DNA of 64,000 nucleotides from Porphyrobacter sp. AAP60 (GCF_001296025.1 NZ_LJHV01000011.1:1-64000); one strand, 5' to 3'. Positions 44,008 to 52,942 are shown, counted from the stretch's first letter. Notes: a model not told the origin generated them from the letters alone. Program-made: numbers and translations.

Positions 44008-44217
44008 GTGCTGGAATGCGAGGATCGCGCCGCGCGCTACCTTGAATTGACCGGGCTTGATCCCGATACATTGCGGGCCGGGCTGGGTGATCCGATGATC
44101 CTGGCCTCCGCGCTGGAATTTCTTTCCAACCACGAACCCGATCTGATCCGCGCCGCCGAGGCACTGGCTGTCACGCCAGAGGAACTTGTCGCCGCCAAGG
44201 ACGCTTTGCAAACATGA
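44008..44217 (+). CDS. DUF3572 family protein, start uncertain
   Basis: The GTG-initiated form has 69 residues: YLELTGLDPDTLRAGLGDP and FLSNHEPDLIRAAEAL match DUF3572. Family conservation normally begins about 20 residues earlier, and the frame is open upstream to 43921 (encoding SLALAALGWVLECED). No ATG, GTG or TTG occurs there; the only plausible candidate is an ATC at 43942 with AGGA seven bases before it. First gene of a coupled operon; its stop overlaps the HAD gene. Confidence 0.7.
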   Translation: MLECEDRAARYLELTGLDPDTLRAGLGDPMILASALEFLSNHEPDLIRAAEALAVTPEELVAAKDALQT

Positions 44218-44834
44218 CCCGCCCTTTGATCATCTCCGATTGCGACGAAGTGCTGCTGCACATGGTCGCCCCGTTCAAAGACTGGCTGGAGGCGAGCCGG
44301 GGGGTGAGCTTCCATCTCGAAGGCCACAATTTTGCAGAGGCCCTGCGCTGGCAGGAAGGCGGCGAACTGCTGGCACCCGCCGATATCTGGCGGATGCTGC
44401 GCGAATTCTTCGATAACGAGATGGACAGCCAGTTGCCGATTGCGGGCGCGGTGGAAGGGATCAATACCTTGGCCGAAAAGGCCGATGTCGTGATCCTGAC
44501 GAACCTTGTCGATGGCCACCGCGATGCGCGGGCGCAGCAGCTTGCCAAGGTCGGCATCAACGCCCGCGTGTTCACCAATCAGGGGCCGAAAGGTCCGGCG
44601 CTGAAGGCAATCATGGATGAATATGCGCCCACCCGCGCGGTGTTCATCGATGATCTGGCCCAGCATCACGCCTCGGTTGCGGAACTTACCCCGCATGTCA
44701 CACGCCTGCACCTGTGCGGCGAACCGATGATCGCTCATGCGATTGATTGCGCCCATAAGGCAGGCCACGCCGAAGCGCGGATTGACCGCTGGGACGAAGC
44801 CCTGCCGTGGCTGCTGGAACGACTGGAGAACTGA
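44214..44834 (+). CDS. HAD-superfamily hydrolase
   Basis: A 206-residue HAD protein with motif I SDCDEVLLH (second Asp replaced by Glu as acid/base), motif II VILTNL, motif III near KGPALKAIM and motif IV AVFIDDLAQH. The substrate is unknown. Its ATG overlaps the DUF3572 stop and its stop overlaps the RidA start, so it is part of the compact five-gene operon. Confidence 0.85.
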   Translation: MTRPLIISDCDEVLLHMVAPFKDWLEASRGVSFHLEGHNFAEALRWQEGGELLAPADIWRMLREFFDNEMDSQLPIAGAVEGINTLAEKADVVILTNLVDGHRDARAQQLAKVGINARVFTNQGPKGPALKAIMDEYAPTRAVFIDDLAQHHASVAELTPHVTRLHLCGEPMIAHAIDCAHKAGHAEARIDRWDEALPWLLERLEN

Positions 44835-45292
44835 TGATGAGCTACACCGCCAAACTCGCCGAACTCGGTATCACCCTGCCCAAGGCCGCAGCGCCCGTTG
44901 CCAGTTATGTGCCGGTGGTGGTGCATGGCGGCTTTGCCCATATCTCCGGCCAGCTGCCCTTCGTCGATGGCGCAGTGGTCAAGGGCCGGTTGGGCGATGA
45001 TGTCAGCGTCGCCGATGGTCAGGCTGCGGCGCGGGCCTGCGCACTGATGATCATTGCACAGCTTGATGCAGCAGGCTTGCTCGATAAGGTCGAGCGGATC
45101 GTGAAGATGGGCGCATTCATCAATTGCACCGCAGATTTCACCGATCAGCCCGAAGTTGCCAACGGCGCGTCCGATCTGATGGAGCAGGTGTTTGGCGATG
45201 CGGGCAAGCACGCCCGCGCTGCCGTTGGTGTTCCGGCGCTGCCCCGCGGCGCGGCGGTCGAGGTTGATGCGGTGGTCGCTCTGACTGCATGA
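44834..45292 (+). CDS. RidA/YjgF family protein
   Basis: A 152-residue RidA-fold protein: GGFAHISGQLPFVDG and a C-terminal ARAAVGVPALPRGAAVEVDAV with the substrate-binding Arg. RidA proteins hydrolyse reactive imine/enamine intermediates made by PLP enzymes. It starts MMSYTAKL; either of two adjacent ATGs (44834, 44837) is possible. It lies between HAD and GDPD genes with overlapping ends. Confidence 0.9.
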   Translation: MMSYTAKLAELGITLPKAAAPVASYVPVVVHGGFAHISGQLPFVDGAVVKGRLGDDVSVADGQAAARACALMIIAQLDAAGLLDKVERIVKMGAFINCTADFTDQPEVANGASDLMEQVFGDAGKHARAAVGVPALPRGAAVEVDAVVALTA

Positions 45293-46029
45293 GTGAACGC
45301 CGCGCTCCGGATTGGCTGACGCGTTACGAATATGCCCATCGCGGGTTGCACCGGGCCGATGGTTCGGGGCCTGTGCCGGAAAATTCGCTGGCGGCGGCAA
45401 AGGGCGCGATTGCGGCAGGCATGGGGATCGAATGCGATATCCAGCGCAGCCGCGATGATCACCCTATGGTGTTTCACGATTGGGATGCGGCGCGGTTGAC
45501 GGGGGAGGCGGGGGCCACCGATCAGCGCACCGCGTCCGAGCTTGAACAGCTTTGTCTGCTCGGCACGGATCAGCACCCGTTCCCGCTTTCCGCCATGTTA
45601 GGCCTCGTGGCGGGACAGGTGCCGTTGCTGATCGAGATCAAGTCGCGTTCCGGTTATGATGTGGTTTCGACATGTGTTCATGTCAGCCGCCTGCTTGCGG
45701 ATTATGCGGGCGATCATGCCGTGATGAGTTTTGATCCGCGTGTTGCCCGGTGGTTCCGCCGCCACGCACCGCAAACGCTGTGCGGACTTGTGATGCGCGA
45801 AGACGAACACGGCCAAACGCAGAAGGCGTGGCAGCGGCGATTGGCGCTGTGGATCGCAAAGCCCGATTTTCTTGCATACCATATCGCTGCATTACCCAGC
45901 CGCTGGGTGGCCGGTTTGCGTGCCAGGGGAATGCCGGTGCTGACCTGGACGGTGAACTCGCCTGAAACGCGGGCGCGGGCGCTGATCCATGCCGATGCGC
46001 TGATTGCCGAAGGGGCGGGGCTGGCATGA
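45289..46029 (+). CDS. Glycerophosphodiester phosphodiesterase family protein
   Basis: A 246-residue TIM-barrel GDPD with the catalytic motifs AHRGLHR and PENSLAA, metal-binding GIECDIQ, and FHDWDAARLTG, plus LLIEIKSRSG. It cleaves glycerophosphodiesters to glycerol 3-phosphate and an alcohol. There is no signal peptide, so it is cytoplasmic. It overlaps both neighbours by four bases. Confidence 0.9.
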   Translation: MSERRAPDWLTRYEYAHRGLHRADGSGPVPENSLAAAKGAIAAGMGIECDIQRSRDDHPMVFHDWDAARLTGEAGATDQRTASELEQLCLLGTDQHPFPLSAMLGLVAGQVPLLIEIKSRSGYDVVSTCVHVSRLLADYAGDHAVMSFDPRVARWFRRHAPQTLCGLVMREDEHGQTQKAWQRRLALWIAKPDFLAYHIAALPSRWVAGLRARGMPVLTWTVNSPETRARALIHADALIAEGAGLA

Positions 46030-47162
46030 GCGCACCTGAACTGACCGTCCGCATCGCCCCATCCGTTGGTTCTTTCGACCGCGATGAATGGAATGCGCTG
46101 GGCGGGGATCGCAACCCTTTCGTCAGCCACGAATTCCTGACCGCGATGGAGGATTCAGGTTCTGTCGGCCCCGGCACCGGGTGGGAGCCTGCGCCGATTG
46201 CCGTCACCGATGATGCGGGCCGATTGCTGGCGGCGATGCCATCCTACGCCAAGGGGCACAGTCAGGGCGAATATGTGTTCGATCATGCCTGGGCCGATGC
46301 CTGGCACCGCGCGGGCGGGCGCTATTACCCCAAGCTCCAGATCGCCGCGCCGTTTACGCCTGCCACCGGCCCGCGCCTGCTGCTGAGTGATCCTGCCCTC
46401 GCCCCGCATTTGCTGAAGGGGGCCGAAGCAGTGTGTCTGCAAAACACCATGTCCTCCGCCCACGCGACCTTTATCGCGCCGGATCAATTGCCGCTGTTCG
46501 AAGCGGGCGGCTGGCTGCCGCGATCGGACATCCAGTTCCACTGGATCAACCGCGGCTATGCCAGCTTCGACGATTTTCTGGCCGCACTGTCATCGCGCAA
46601 GCGCAAGGATTTGCGCAAGGAGCGCGCGGCAGCGGTGGAGGGTCTGACCATCCGGCACCTTACCGGCGCGGATATCACCGAAGAACACTGGGATGCCTTC
46701 TGGGTGTTCTATCAGGATACGGGCGCACGCAAATGGGGCCAGCCCTATCTGACGCGGGAGGCTTTCAGCCTGCTGGGCCAGCGGATGGGGGACAGGATCA
46801 TTCTGATCCTCGCCTATGATGGCGACACGCCGATTGCGGGCGCGCTCAATTTTGCGGGAAGCGATGCGCTTTATGGCCGGTACTGGGGCTGCACCCGCGA
46901 GGTGCGCTTCCTGCATTTCGAACTGTGTTATTATCAGGCGATCGACATCGCGATTGCCCGCGGCCTTGCCCGTGTGGAAGCGGGCGCGCAGGGCGGGCAC
47001 AAGCTGGCACGCGGGTACGAACCGGTGCAGACATGGTCGGCCCACTGGATCGCCGATCCGGGCTTCCGCAGCGCGGTTGCCGATTTCCTCGAACAGGAAC
47101 GTGCAGGCGTGGCGAGCGACCAGATGTATCTCGGCAGCCGCACCCCGTTCAGGAAAGAGTGA
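46026..47162 (+). CDS. GNAT-fold acyltransferase-like protein (COG3146/DUF482)
   Basis: A 378-residue protein of the COG3146 group: NPFVSHEFLTAMEDSGSVG near the start, LSSRKRKDLRKERAAA and GCTREVRFLHFELCYYQAI later. These proteins have GNAT-like folds and are thought to transfer aminoacyl or acyl groups in cell-envelope chemistry; the role is inferred. Last gene of the overlapped operon, converging on the Sel1-like gene. Confidence 0.85.
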   Translation: MSAPELTVRIAPSVGSFDRDEWNALGGDRNPFVSHEFLTAMEDSGSVGPGTGWEPAPIAVTDDAGRLLAAMPSYAKGHSQGEYVFDHAWADAWHRAGGRYYPKLQIAAPFTPATGPRLLLSDPALAPHLLKGAEAVCLQNTMSSAHATFIAPDQLPLFEAGGWLPRSDIQFHWINRGYASFDDFLAALSSRKRKDLRKERAAAVEGLTIRHLTGADITEEHWDAFWVFYQDTGARKWGQPYLTREAFSLLGQRMGDRIILILAYDGDTPIAGALNFAGSDALYGRYWGCTREVRFLHFELCYYQAIDIAIARGLARVEAGAQGGHKLARGYEPVQTWSAHWIADPGFRSAVADFLEQERAGVASDQMYLGSRTPFRKE

Positions 47163-47483
47163 TCAGGCAGCGCGCTGGCGACCTTCGGCGAGCCACTGGC
47201 GCGCGCGGCGCTGGGCTTCGGCGATTTCGCGGGCGGTCATTTCGTCGGACACGTCGGCGCGGCAGTGCGCGGCTTCTTCATGGCCGCGAACGGCTGCCAG
47301 GTTGAACCACTTGTGCGCTTCGATCAGATCGCAGGGCGCACCATTGCTGCCGGTCGAAAAGGCGACGCCCAGATCGAAGCAGGCCTCGGCTTGACCCTGC
47401 GCTGCTGCGGCCAGCCATGGCCCAAGCGCTGCTTCGCCCTGTGTTTCACGTGAAACATTCGTGCTGATTGCAATGATGTTCAT
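47163..47483 (-). CDS. Sel1-repeat-like small protein
   Basis: A 106-residue protein with one Sel1/TPR-like repeat, GQAEACFDLGVAFSTGS followed by LIEAHKWFNLAAVRGHEEA. These repeats mediate protein binding; the partner is unknown. Residues NVSRETQ near the N-terminus are encoded by the parS site. The chosen ATG at 47483 is the first with plausible position; the frame is open to 47633 but that extension looks unlike protein. Confidence 0.72.
   Translation of the reverse strand: MNIIAISTNVSRETQGEAALGPWLAAAAQGQAEACFDLGVAFSTGSNGAPCDLIEAHKWFNLAAVRGHEEAAHCRADVSDEMTAREIAEAQRRARQWLAEGRQRAA
47442..47457. promoter_or_regulatory. parS centromere site inside a gene
   Basis: A second perfect TGTTTCACGTGAAACA palindrome, identical to the one at 183..198, located in codons 9-14 of the Sel1-like gene. 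The two parS sites are 47.3 kb apart. Intragenic parS sites are known in other bacteria; the encoded peptide NVSRET is the frame-specific translation. Confidence 0.93.
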
Positions 47484-47754
47484 GTCTTTAACCCCGTTGT
47501 CACCAGACCGCATCCAGCGGCCTTCCCGGCAACAGAACTCGGCTAACATGGTCAAAAATTGGTTAACGCCGCGATGACTTTCTGACGCGGTGAGGTTTGC
47601 CCCCATCTGATTGCCAAACCCGCTTGTGCGCATAGGGGGCCTTGCCTATAGGGCGCGCATTGCTTCAGCTTGCTGGGACCAGGCGAGCCAATGAAAATAT
47701 TCAGGCGGCAGGACGCAATGGTCAGCCCAGCAGCTCACGGGATGAGAGAGCTTG

Positions 47755-48213
47755 ATGCCTACTGCCGCTTCTGACGATATCGATATCCTCGAAAAGGCCA
47801 AACGCCTGATCGCACCGGACTATGTGCCGGGCGAGGACGAGGAATACATGAACGACCGCCAACAGGCCTATTTCCGGATGCTGCTGATCGAATGGAAACG
47901 TTCGATCCATTCCGCAGCCGGGCAAACCCTGCAGTCCTTGCAGGATGGCCCGATCCGCGAAGCCGATCTGACTGACCGGGCCTCCAGCGAAACCGACTGG
48001 GGGATCGAATTGCGCACCCGCGACCGGCAGCGCAAGCTCGTGTCCAAGATCGATTCCGCTCTGCGGCGAATTGATTCGGGCGAATATGGCTATTGCGAGG
48101 TTACGGGTGATCCGATTGGCCTGCGCCGCCTGATCGCACGGCCGGTTGCCACCATGACGGTAGAGGCACAGGAAGCCCACGAACGCCGCGAAAAGGTGTC
48201 CCGCGACGATTGA
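47755..48213 (+). CDS. dksA: RNA polymerase-binding transcription factor DksA, single-Cys type
   Basis: A 152-residue DksA with the coiled-coil tip DxxDxA-like region (IREADLTDRASSETD) and the globular end YGYCEVTGDPIGLRRL. The zinc site reads CxxT-x17-TxxA instead of CxxC-x17-CxxC, so it should fold without zinc, as in other alphaproteobacterial or DksA2-type proteins. It acts with ppGpp to tune transcription. ATG 47755 chosen; an adjacent TTG precedes it. Confidence 0.9.
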   Translation: MPTAASDDIDILEKAKRLIAPDYVPGEDEEYMNDRQQAYFRMLLIEWKRSIHSAAGQTLQSLQDGPIREADLTDRASSETDWGIELRTRDRQRKLVSKIDSALRRIDSGEYGYCEVTGDPIGLRRLIARPVATMTVEAQEAHERREKVSRDD

Positions 48214-48400
48214 TCGCAAAGGCTTGCGGTGCGACCTGTGCCGCGATGGGACGCAGTGGCACTCGGCGGGCAGTGAAGAGGTAATCTTTACGCCGCGTTA
48301 ACTGCAAATGCAGCACCAGCAATAGCGCGCAACATCTTGGCAGGGTAATCCTGCTACCAGCGCACACGGACTATTTTGCAGTTTAGGAGGCAGACCTGAC

Positions 48401-48778
48401 ATGACGGGGGTTGAGACACGCAGCGTCGCGCGCGACAGCCTGTTCCTGTTGGCCGAAATTCGCGTTGAAAAGGACGCGGAAACCCACCGGGTCCGCGTTC
48501 GCAATCTGTCTGATGGCGGGATGATGGGCGAAGGCAACCTGCGCGTGCAGCGCGGCCACCGGCTGACCATCGAACTGCGCAATATCGGCGAAGTCGCCGG
48601 GTCGGTCGCCTGGGTTCAGGACAACCGCTTTGGCATCGCCTTCGACGAAGAAATCGATTCCCAGAAAGCCCGCCGCCCGCTTCAGGGTGGCGAAGATGTG
48701 CTGCTCGGGCCGATCGGGCCGTCGCGGGCACATCGCGCGCCGCCGCCGCCGCAGCCCAAGCTGTTGCGCAAGATCTGA
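48401..48778 (+). CDS. PilZ-domain protein
   Basis: A 125-residue PilZ-like protein. VRVRNLSDGGMMGEG corresponds to the (D/N)xSxxG c-di-GMP motif; the RxxxR motif may be R7...R11 in TRSVARDS, so binding is likely but not certain. The proline-rich C-terminal tail (RAPPPPQPKLLRKI) is extra. AGGAGG precedes the ATG by ten bases. It probably signals c-di-GMP status. Confidence 0.82.
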   Translation: MTGVETRSVARDSLFLLAEIRVEKDAETHRVRVRNLSDGGMMGEGNLRVQRGHRLTIELRNIGEVAGSVAWVQDNRFGIAFDEEIDSQKARRPLQGGEDVLLGPIGPSRAHRAPPPPQPKLLRKI

Positions 48779-48859
48779 CCGCTCGCTGTTTGTGGCATTT
48801 CTGCCCTGAACGGATCGGGCAAGCTGACCACGGGCTTTCAACCTGCTAGGCCAATCGCG

Positions 48860-50326
48860 ATGCGATTCTGGCTGCCTTTCCTTGCCGCACTGGCGTTATC
48901 ATCCTGCGGGCCTTCGGGCGGCAGAGGGCCGGTCGAGGTCGCCGTGATCGGTGCAGAAGACAGCCTGTTCGAACAAGGCATTCGCCTGCCGCTCGCCGCG
49001 CAGCATTTGCGCGCCACGACCAACGAAGGACTGGTCGCGCTGGATCCCGCAGGCCAGGTCGTACCCGCCATTGCCGAGCGCTGGATCGTCACCGAAGACG
49101 GGATGAGCTATATCTTCCGCCTGCGCGACAGCACCTGGCCCGATGGCGAAGAGATCAGCGCTGCCGAGGTAAGCAACCTTCTGCGTCAGGCGATTGCGCG
49201 GCTTAAAGGGACATCATTGGCGCTCGATCTGGGCAAAGTGCGCGACGTGCGGGCGATGACCGGGCGGGTGGTCGAAGTGCGTCTGACATCGCCGATGCCG
49301 GATTTCCTGCGCGTGATGGCCCAGCCGGAACTGGGCTTTGTCAGGGATGACAGCGGTGCCGGACCGATGGTCATGTCTCGCGATGATCAAAGCGCGACAG
49401 CCCGGCTTGCGGCGCTACCGCCTGAGTCGCGCGGCTTGCCGGCCCGTGAAGACTGGCAGGAAGTCGCAAGGCCGGTCGGGGTGCGTGCGCTGTCTGCCAG
49501 TGAGGCAGTGGCAGCCTTTTCGCGGGGCGAGGTTGATCTGGTGCTGGGCGGCACGCTAGCAGATTTCCCCTTGGCCGAAGCCGGGCCCCTGTCACGCGGC
49601 ACAGTGCAGGTTGATCCGACAATCGGGCTTTATGGCCTTGCTTTCCGGTCTGAAGAAGGCTTGCTCGCCGATCCGGCGCGGCGCGAGGCGCTGTCGATGG
49701 CGATTGATCGCAATGCCCTGATCCAGGCATTCGGTTTGAGCGGCTGGCGCGCAAGCAGCTGGATTGTGCCGCCGCAGATTTACACGGTTGCGCCCTATCC
49801 CGAAAGCCGCTGGGATGGTGTCTCCATCGATGAAAGGCGCCGCATTGCGGCCGACCGGATCGGGCAATGGAAGGACGAGACCGAAGGTGATGCTGTGGTG
49901 CGGGTTTCGCTGCCGCGCGGCCCCGGCAGCGATCTGCTGTTGCGGCAACTTACGGTGGCATGGGCGCAAGTCGGCGTCAGTGTCGAGCGCGCCGAGGCCG
50001 GGCAGCGCGCTGATCTGGAACTGCGCGATACTCTGGCCCGCTATGCCTCGCCGCGGTGGTTCCTCAACCAGTTCAACTGCCAGCTGAAGGCGAGCCTGTG
50101 TTCGCCCGATGCCGATGATCTGGTGCGCGGTTCCCTGACCGAGCGCGACGCGGCAGCGCGCGAACGGATGTTGATCGAAGCCCATGCGGCCCTGATCGAA
50201 CGCGAGGTCTTCATTCCGCTGGGCGCGCCGGTGCGATGGTCGCTGGTGCGCGGGTCGATCCGCAATTACCTGCCCAATCCTTGGGGGCTGCACCCCTTGT
50301 TCCCGCTGTCACAACCCACCACATAA
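48860..50326 (+). CDS. Extracellular solute-binding lipoprotein, family 5 (oligopeptide-type)
   Basis: A 488-residue lipoprotein with lipobox LSSC and SBP family 5 features: LVALDPAGQVVPAIAERWIV, FRLRDSTWPDGEEISAAEV and ALSMAIDRNALIQAF. It should bind peptides, nickel or related solutes in the periplasm, but the usual permease and ATPase genes are absent from the window. DUF4112 gene follows five bases after the stop. Confidence 0.87.
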   Translation: MRFWLPFLAALALSSCGPSGGRGPVEVAVIGAEDSLFEQGIRLPLAAQHLRATTNEGLVALDPAGQVVPAIAERWIVTEDGMSYIFRLRDSTWPDGEEISAAEVSNLLRQAIARLKGTSLALDLGKVRDVRAMTGRVVEVRLTSPMPDFLRVMAQPELGFVRDDSGAGPMVMSRDDQSATARLAALPPESRGLPAREDWQEVARPVGVRALSASEAVAAFSRGEVDLVLGGTLADFPLAEAGPLSRGTVQVDPTIGLYGLAFRSEEGLLADPARREALSMAIDRNALIQAFGLSGWRASSWIVPPQIYTVAPYPESRWDGVSIDERRRIAADRIGQWKDETEGDAVVRVSLPRGPGSDLLLRQLTVAWAQVGVSVERAEAGQRADLELRDTLARYASPRWFLNQFNCQLKASLCSPDADDLVRGSLTERDAAARERMLIEAHAALIEREVFIPLGAPVRWSLVRGSIRNYLPNPWGLHPLFPLSQPTT

Positions 50327-50331
50327 CCGGA

Positions 50332-50760
50332 ATGGACACGCACACGAACCGCCGACCCAACCCCGCGATCATCGGGCTGACACTGCCGACCGGAACCGAT
50401 GCCGCATCGGTGCGTGCGCGGGTGATCATTATGGAAAGGCTGCTGGAACGCAGCCTGGTAATCCCCGGCATCAATGTGCCTGTGGGGCTTGATGCACTGG
50501 TCGGGCTGGTGCCGGTGCTGGGCGACGTTCTGACCGCCGCGATGGGCGCTTACATCGTCTGGGAAGCGCGCAACCTTGGCATGTCCAAGTGGAAGCTGGC
50601 GCGAATGGGCGCGAACGTGGTGTTCGATACCGTGCTCGGCGTGATCCCGCTGGTGGGCGACGCAGCCGATCTGATGTTCCGTTCGAACACCCGGAACCTC
50701 AAGCTGATCCTGAAGCATATCGACAAGCACCACCCCGAAGCGCGCATTATCGAGGGCTAG
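50332..50760 (+). CDS. DUF4112 membrane protein
   Basis: A 142-residue protein with the DUF4112 signature PVGLDALVGLVPVLGDVLTAAMGAYI and a second GVIPLVGDAADLMFR segment, giving two membrane hairpins. Function unknown. ATG 50332 is used; it lies just after the lipoprotein stop, so the two are likely cotranscribed. Confidence 0.85.
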   Translation: MDTHTNRRPNPAIIGLTLPTGTDAASVRARVIIMERLLERSLVIPGINVPVGLDALVGLVPVLGDVLTAAMGAYIVWEARNLGMSKWKLARMGANVVFDTVLGVIPLVGDAADLMFRSNTRNLKLILKHIDKHHPEARIIEG

Positions 50761-50796
50761 TTTCCCTCGCCGTCATGGCAGGCTAGAGGTGGGGGC

Positions 50797-52035
50797 ATGA
50801 CCCCTGAACAGCGTGCCCGCGAATTCGATGCTGCCGATCCTCTTTCGGGATATCGCGACCGGTTTACCTTGCCCGAAGGGATCATCTATCTCGACGGCAA
50901 CTCGCTTGGCGCACTGCCGAAGGCGACGCCTGCTGCCGTGGCGCGGGTGGTGGAGCAGGAATGGGGCGGGGGGCTGATCCGGTCGTGGAACAGCCCGGAT
51001 TTCGGCGGGGCCGGTTGGTTCGATGCTGCCAGCCGGATCGGCAGCAAGATCGCTCCGCTGGTGGGCGCGGCCCCGCACGAGGTGATTGCGTGCGATTCGA
51101 CGTCTGTGAACCTGTTCAAGCTGATCGCCGCGGCGCTTTCCATGCGGCCCGGCCGCAAAGTGATCCTGTCCGAACCGGGCAATTTTCCGACCGATCTCTA
51201 TATGATCGAAGGGCTGGAGCGGCAGGGGCTTGCAACACGGCGGCTGGCGGAGCGCGAAGGGCTGGTCAGGGCGCTCGATAGCGATGTGGCGCTGCTGCTG
51301 CTCACCCATGCCCATTACAAGACCGGCGAACTGCATGACATGGTGGCGCTAACCCGGACCGCGCACGAAGCAGGCGCGCTGGTGCTGTGGGATTTGTCGC
51401 ATTCGACAGGGGCAGTGCCGGTTGACCTGAACGCGGTGGGTGCGGATTTCGCGGTGGGCTGCGGCTATAAATACCTGTGCGGCGGGCCGGGGGCGCCTGC
51501 TTTCGCTTACGTCGCCGAGCGGCATCATGCCAACCTTGCCCAACCGCTGACCGGTTGGTTCGGCCACGCCGCGCCATTCGCCTTCTCCGACGATTACGAG
51601 GGCGCGCCGGGTATCGAGCGGCTGTTGTGCGGCACTTCGCCAGTGCTGGGCCTCGCCGCGCTCGAGGTGGGCGTCGATCTGATCGCGGAAATCGGTGTGG
51701 GGCGGCTTTATGCGAAATCCCAGGCGCTGTCGGAGTTTTTCCTCGAATGCCTAGTGGCGCTGGATGTGCACCTCGATCTGGTCAGCCCGCCTGAAAGCGG
51801 CGCACGCGGCAGCCAGCTGTCGTTTCGGCATCCGCAGGCTTATGCAATATGCCAAGCCCTCATCGCCCGGGGCGTGATCGGCGATTTCCGCGATCCCGAC
51901 GTGCTGCGGCTGGGCTTCGCACCTGCCTACCTGAGCTTTGCCGACATTGCCGCCGCGGCGCGGCATCTGGCCGAGGTGCTGGCGTCGGGCGAATGGCAGC
52001 GGGTGGAATTCGAAACGCGAGCGGCGGTGACGTGA
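50797..52035 (+). CDS. kynU: Kynureninase
   Basis: A 412-residue PLP enzyme with IYLDGNSLGALPK near residue 31, SWNSPDF, CDSTSVNLFK, and the Schiff-base Lys in VGCGYKYLCGGPGAP. It cleaves L-kynurenine to anthranilate and alanine (or hydroxykynurenine to 3-hydroxyanthranilate). Tryptophan dioxygenase and formamidase genes are not in the window, so the pathway partners are elsewhere. Confidence 0.94.
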   Translation: MTPEQRAREFDAADPLSGYRDRFTLPEGIIYLDGNSLGALPKATPAAVARVVEQEWGGGLIRSWNSPDFGGAGWFDAASRIGSKIAPLVGAAPHEVIACDSTSVNLFKLIAAALSMRPGRKVILSEPGNFPTDLYMIEGLERQGLATRRLAEREGLVRALDSDVALLLLTHAHYKTGELHDMVALTRTAHEAGALVLWDLSHSTGAVPVDLNAVGADFAVGCGYKYLCGGPGAPAFAYVAERHHANLAQPLTGWFGHAAPFAFSDDYEGAPGIERLLCGTSPVLGLAALEVGVDLIAEIGVGRLYAKSQALSEFFLECLVALDVHLDLVSPPESGARGSQLSFRHPQAYAICQALIARGVIGDFRDPDVLRLGFAPAYLSFADIAAAARHLAEVLASGEWQRVEFETRAAVT

Positions 52036-52066
52036 AGGTTGATAAACTGAACTGAGAGGAGAGCTC

Positions 52067-52942
52067 ATGCGAATGTTCGGGTACATGGGCTGCTGGGCAG
52101 CAGCGATTGCGAGCAGCGCTATCGCTTCAGGCGGAGGCGCTAGCGGGCCAGAGGCGACGGGTGCAGCGGCAGCTCAAGAATCTGGGTCCAAAGCTGCCGA
52201 TGGAAACATGTCGTCGCCAGAGGATGCGGCAGCGCGAACGCCGATCATCGTTGAAGGCCGACGCGATGACCCGCCGCCTCGCGCCCAGACAGGATCACGG
52301 ATTCCAAGCCAGCCGCTGTTCAAGGATCTCTCCGTATCTACCTCAACCGGCGTTGCGGGCCTTACTCCCGGTTCGGGAATGACGCCCGACGGCGATCGTG
52401 TTCACAAGCGAACAACCAGGTCTTGTTCCAGCAGCTCAAAGGATGTCGGCAAGCAGGCCTCCTGCCTTCTCCTGCAGGCCCAGGCCGCACGCTTGCAGAA
52501 CGAAATTCCGGAAGCGACCGATATTTATCGTTTCCTTGTCAGTTCCGAGCAGTTCAATCCTGCCGAGCGTCTTGCCGGAGGGACCGAACTGCATAATCTG
52601 GCAAAATCGACCGGGAACGAGACGTTACGGGAAGAAGCACTGATCAGGCTGCTCGACAGCAAGGTCTTGGACGAGGTTCAACAAGCCTCAGCCCGGCGAA
52701 CACTCGTCGACCTTGCATTGCAGCGCGGTGACAAGCCATTGGCGGTCGAACGCTTGGAACAGCATGTCGCCGATGAAGACGCTGATGCGCAGAGTGTCGC
52801 CAATCTCGCCATTCTGCGAAGAGAAAGCGGTGCGTCTGGTGCAACCGCGCTGATGCGGCGCGCCATTGATTCGATCACAGCTATTGGCGGAGACGTGCCT
52901 CAGGGCTGGCTGGATTTCGTTGCCGCCAATGCACCCGAGTGA
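52067..52942 (+). CDS. Secreted hypothetical protein with TPR-like C-terminus
   Basis: A 291-residue protein. The start has a signal-peptide-like CWAAAIASSAIASG, then a disordered region containing TPIIVEGRRDDPP and QTGSRIP, short motifs that recall the IVVTGxR/GSRIP plug sequences of TonB-dependent receptors. The last 160 residues are Ala/Leu helical repeats (TPR-like) without a firm family. GAGAGGAGAG precedes the ATG. Function unknown. Confidence 0.6.
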   Translation: MRMFGYMGCWAAAIASSAIASGGGASGPEATGAAAAQESGSKAADGNMSSPEDAAARTPIIVEGRRDDPPPRAQTGSRIPSQPLFKDLSVSTSTGVAGLTPGSGMTPDGDRVHKRTTRSCSSSSKDVGKQASCLLLQAQAARLQNEIPEATDIYRFLVSSEQFNPAERLAGGTELHNLAKSTGNETLREEALIRLLDSKVLDEVQQASARRTLVDLALQRGDKPLAVERLEQHVADEDADAQSVANLAILRRESGASGATALMRRAIDSITAIGGDVPQGWLDFVAANAPE

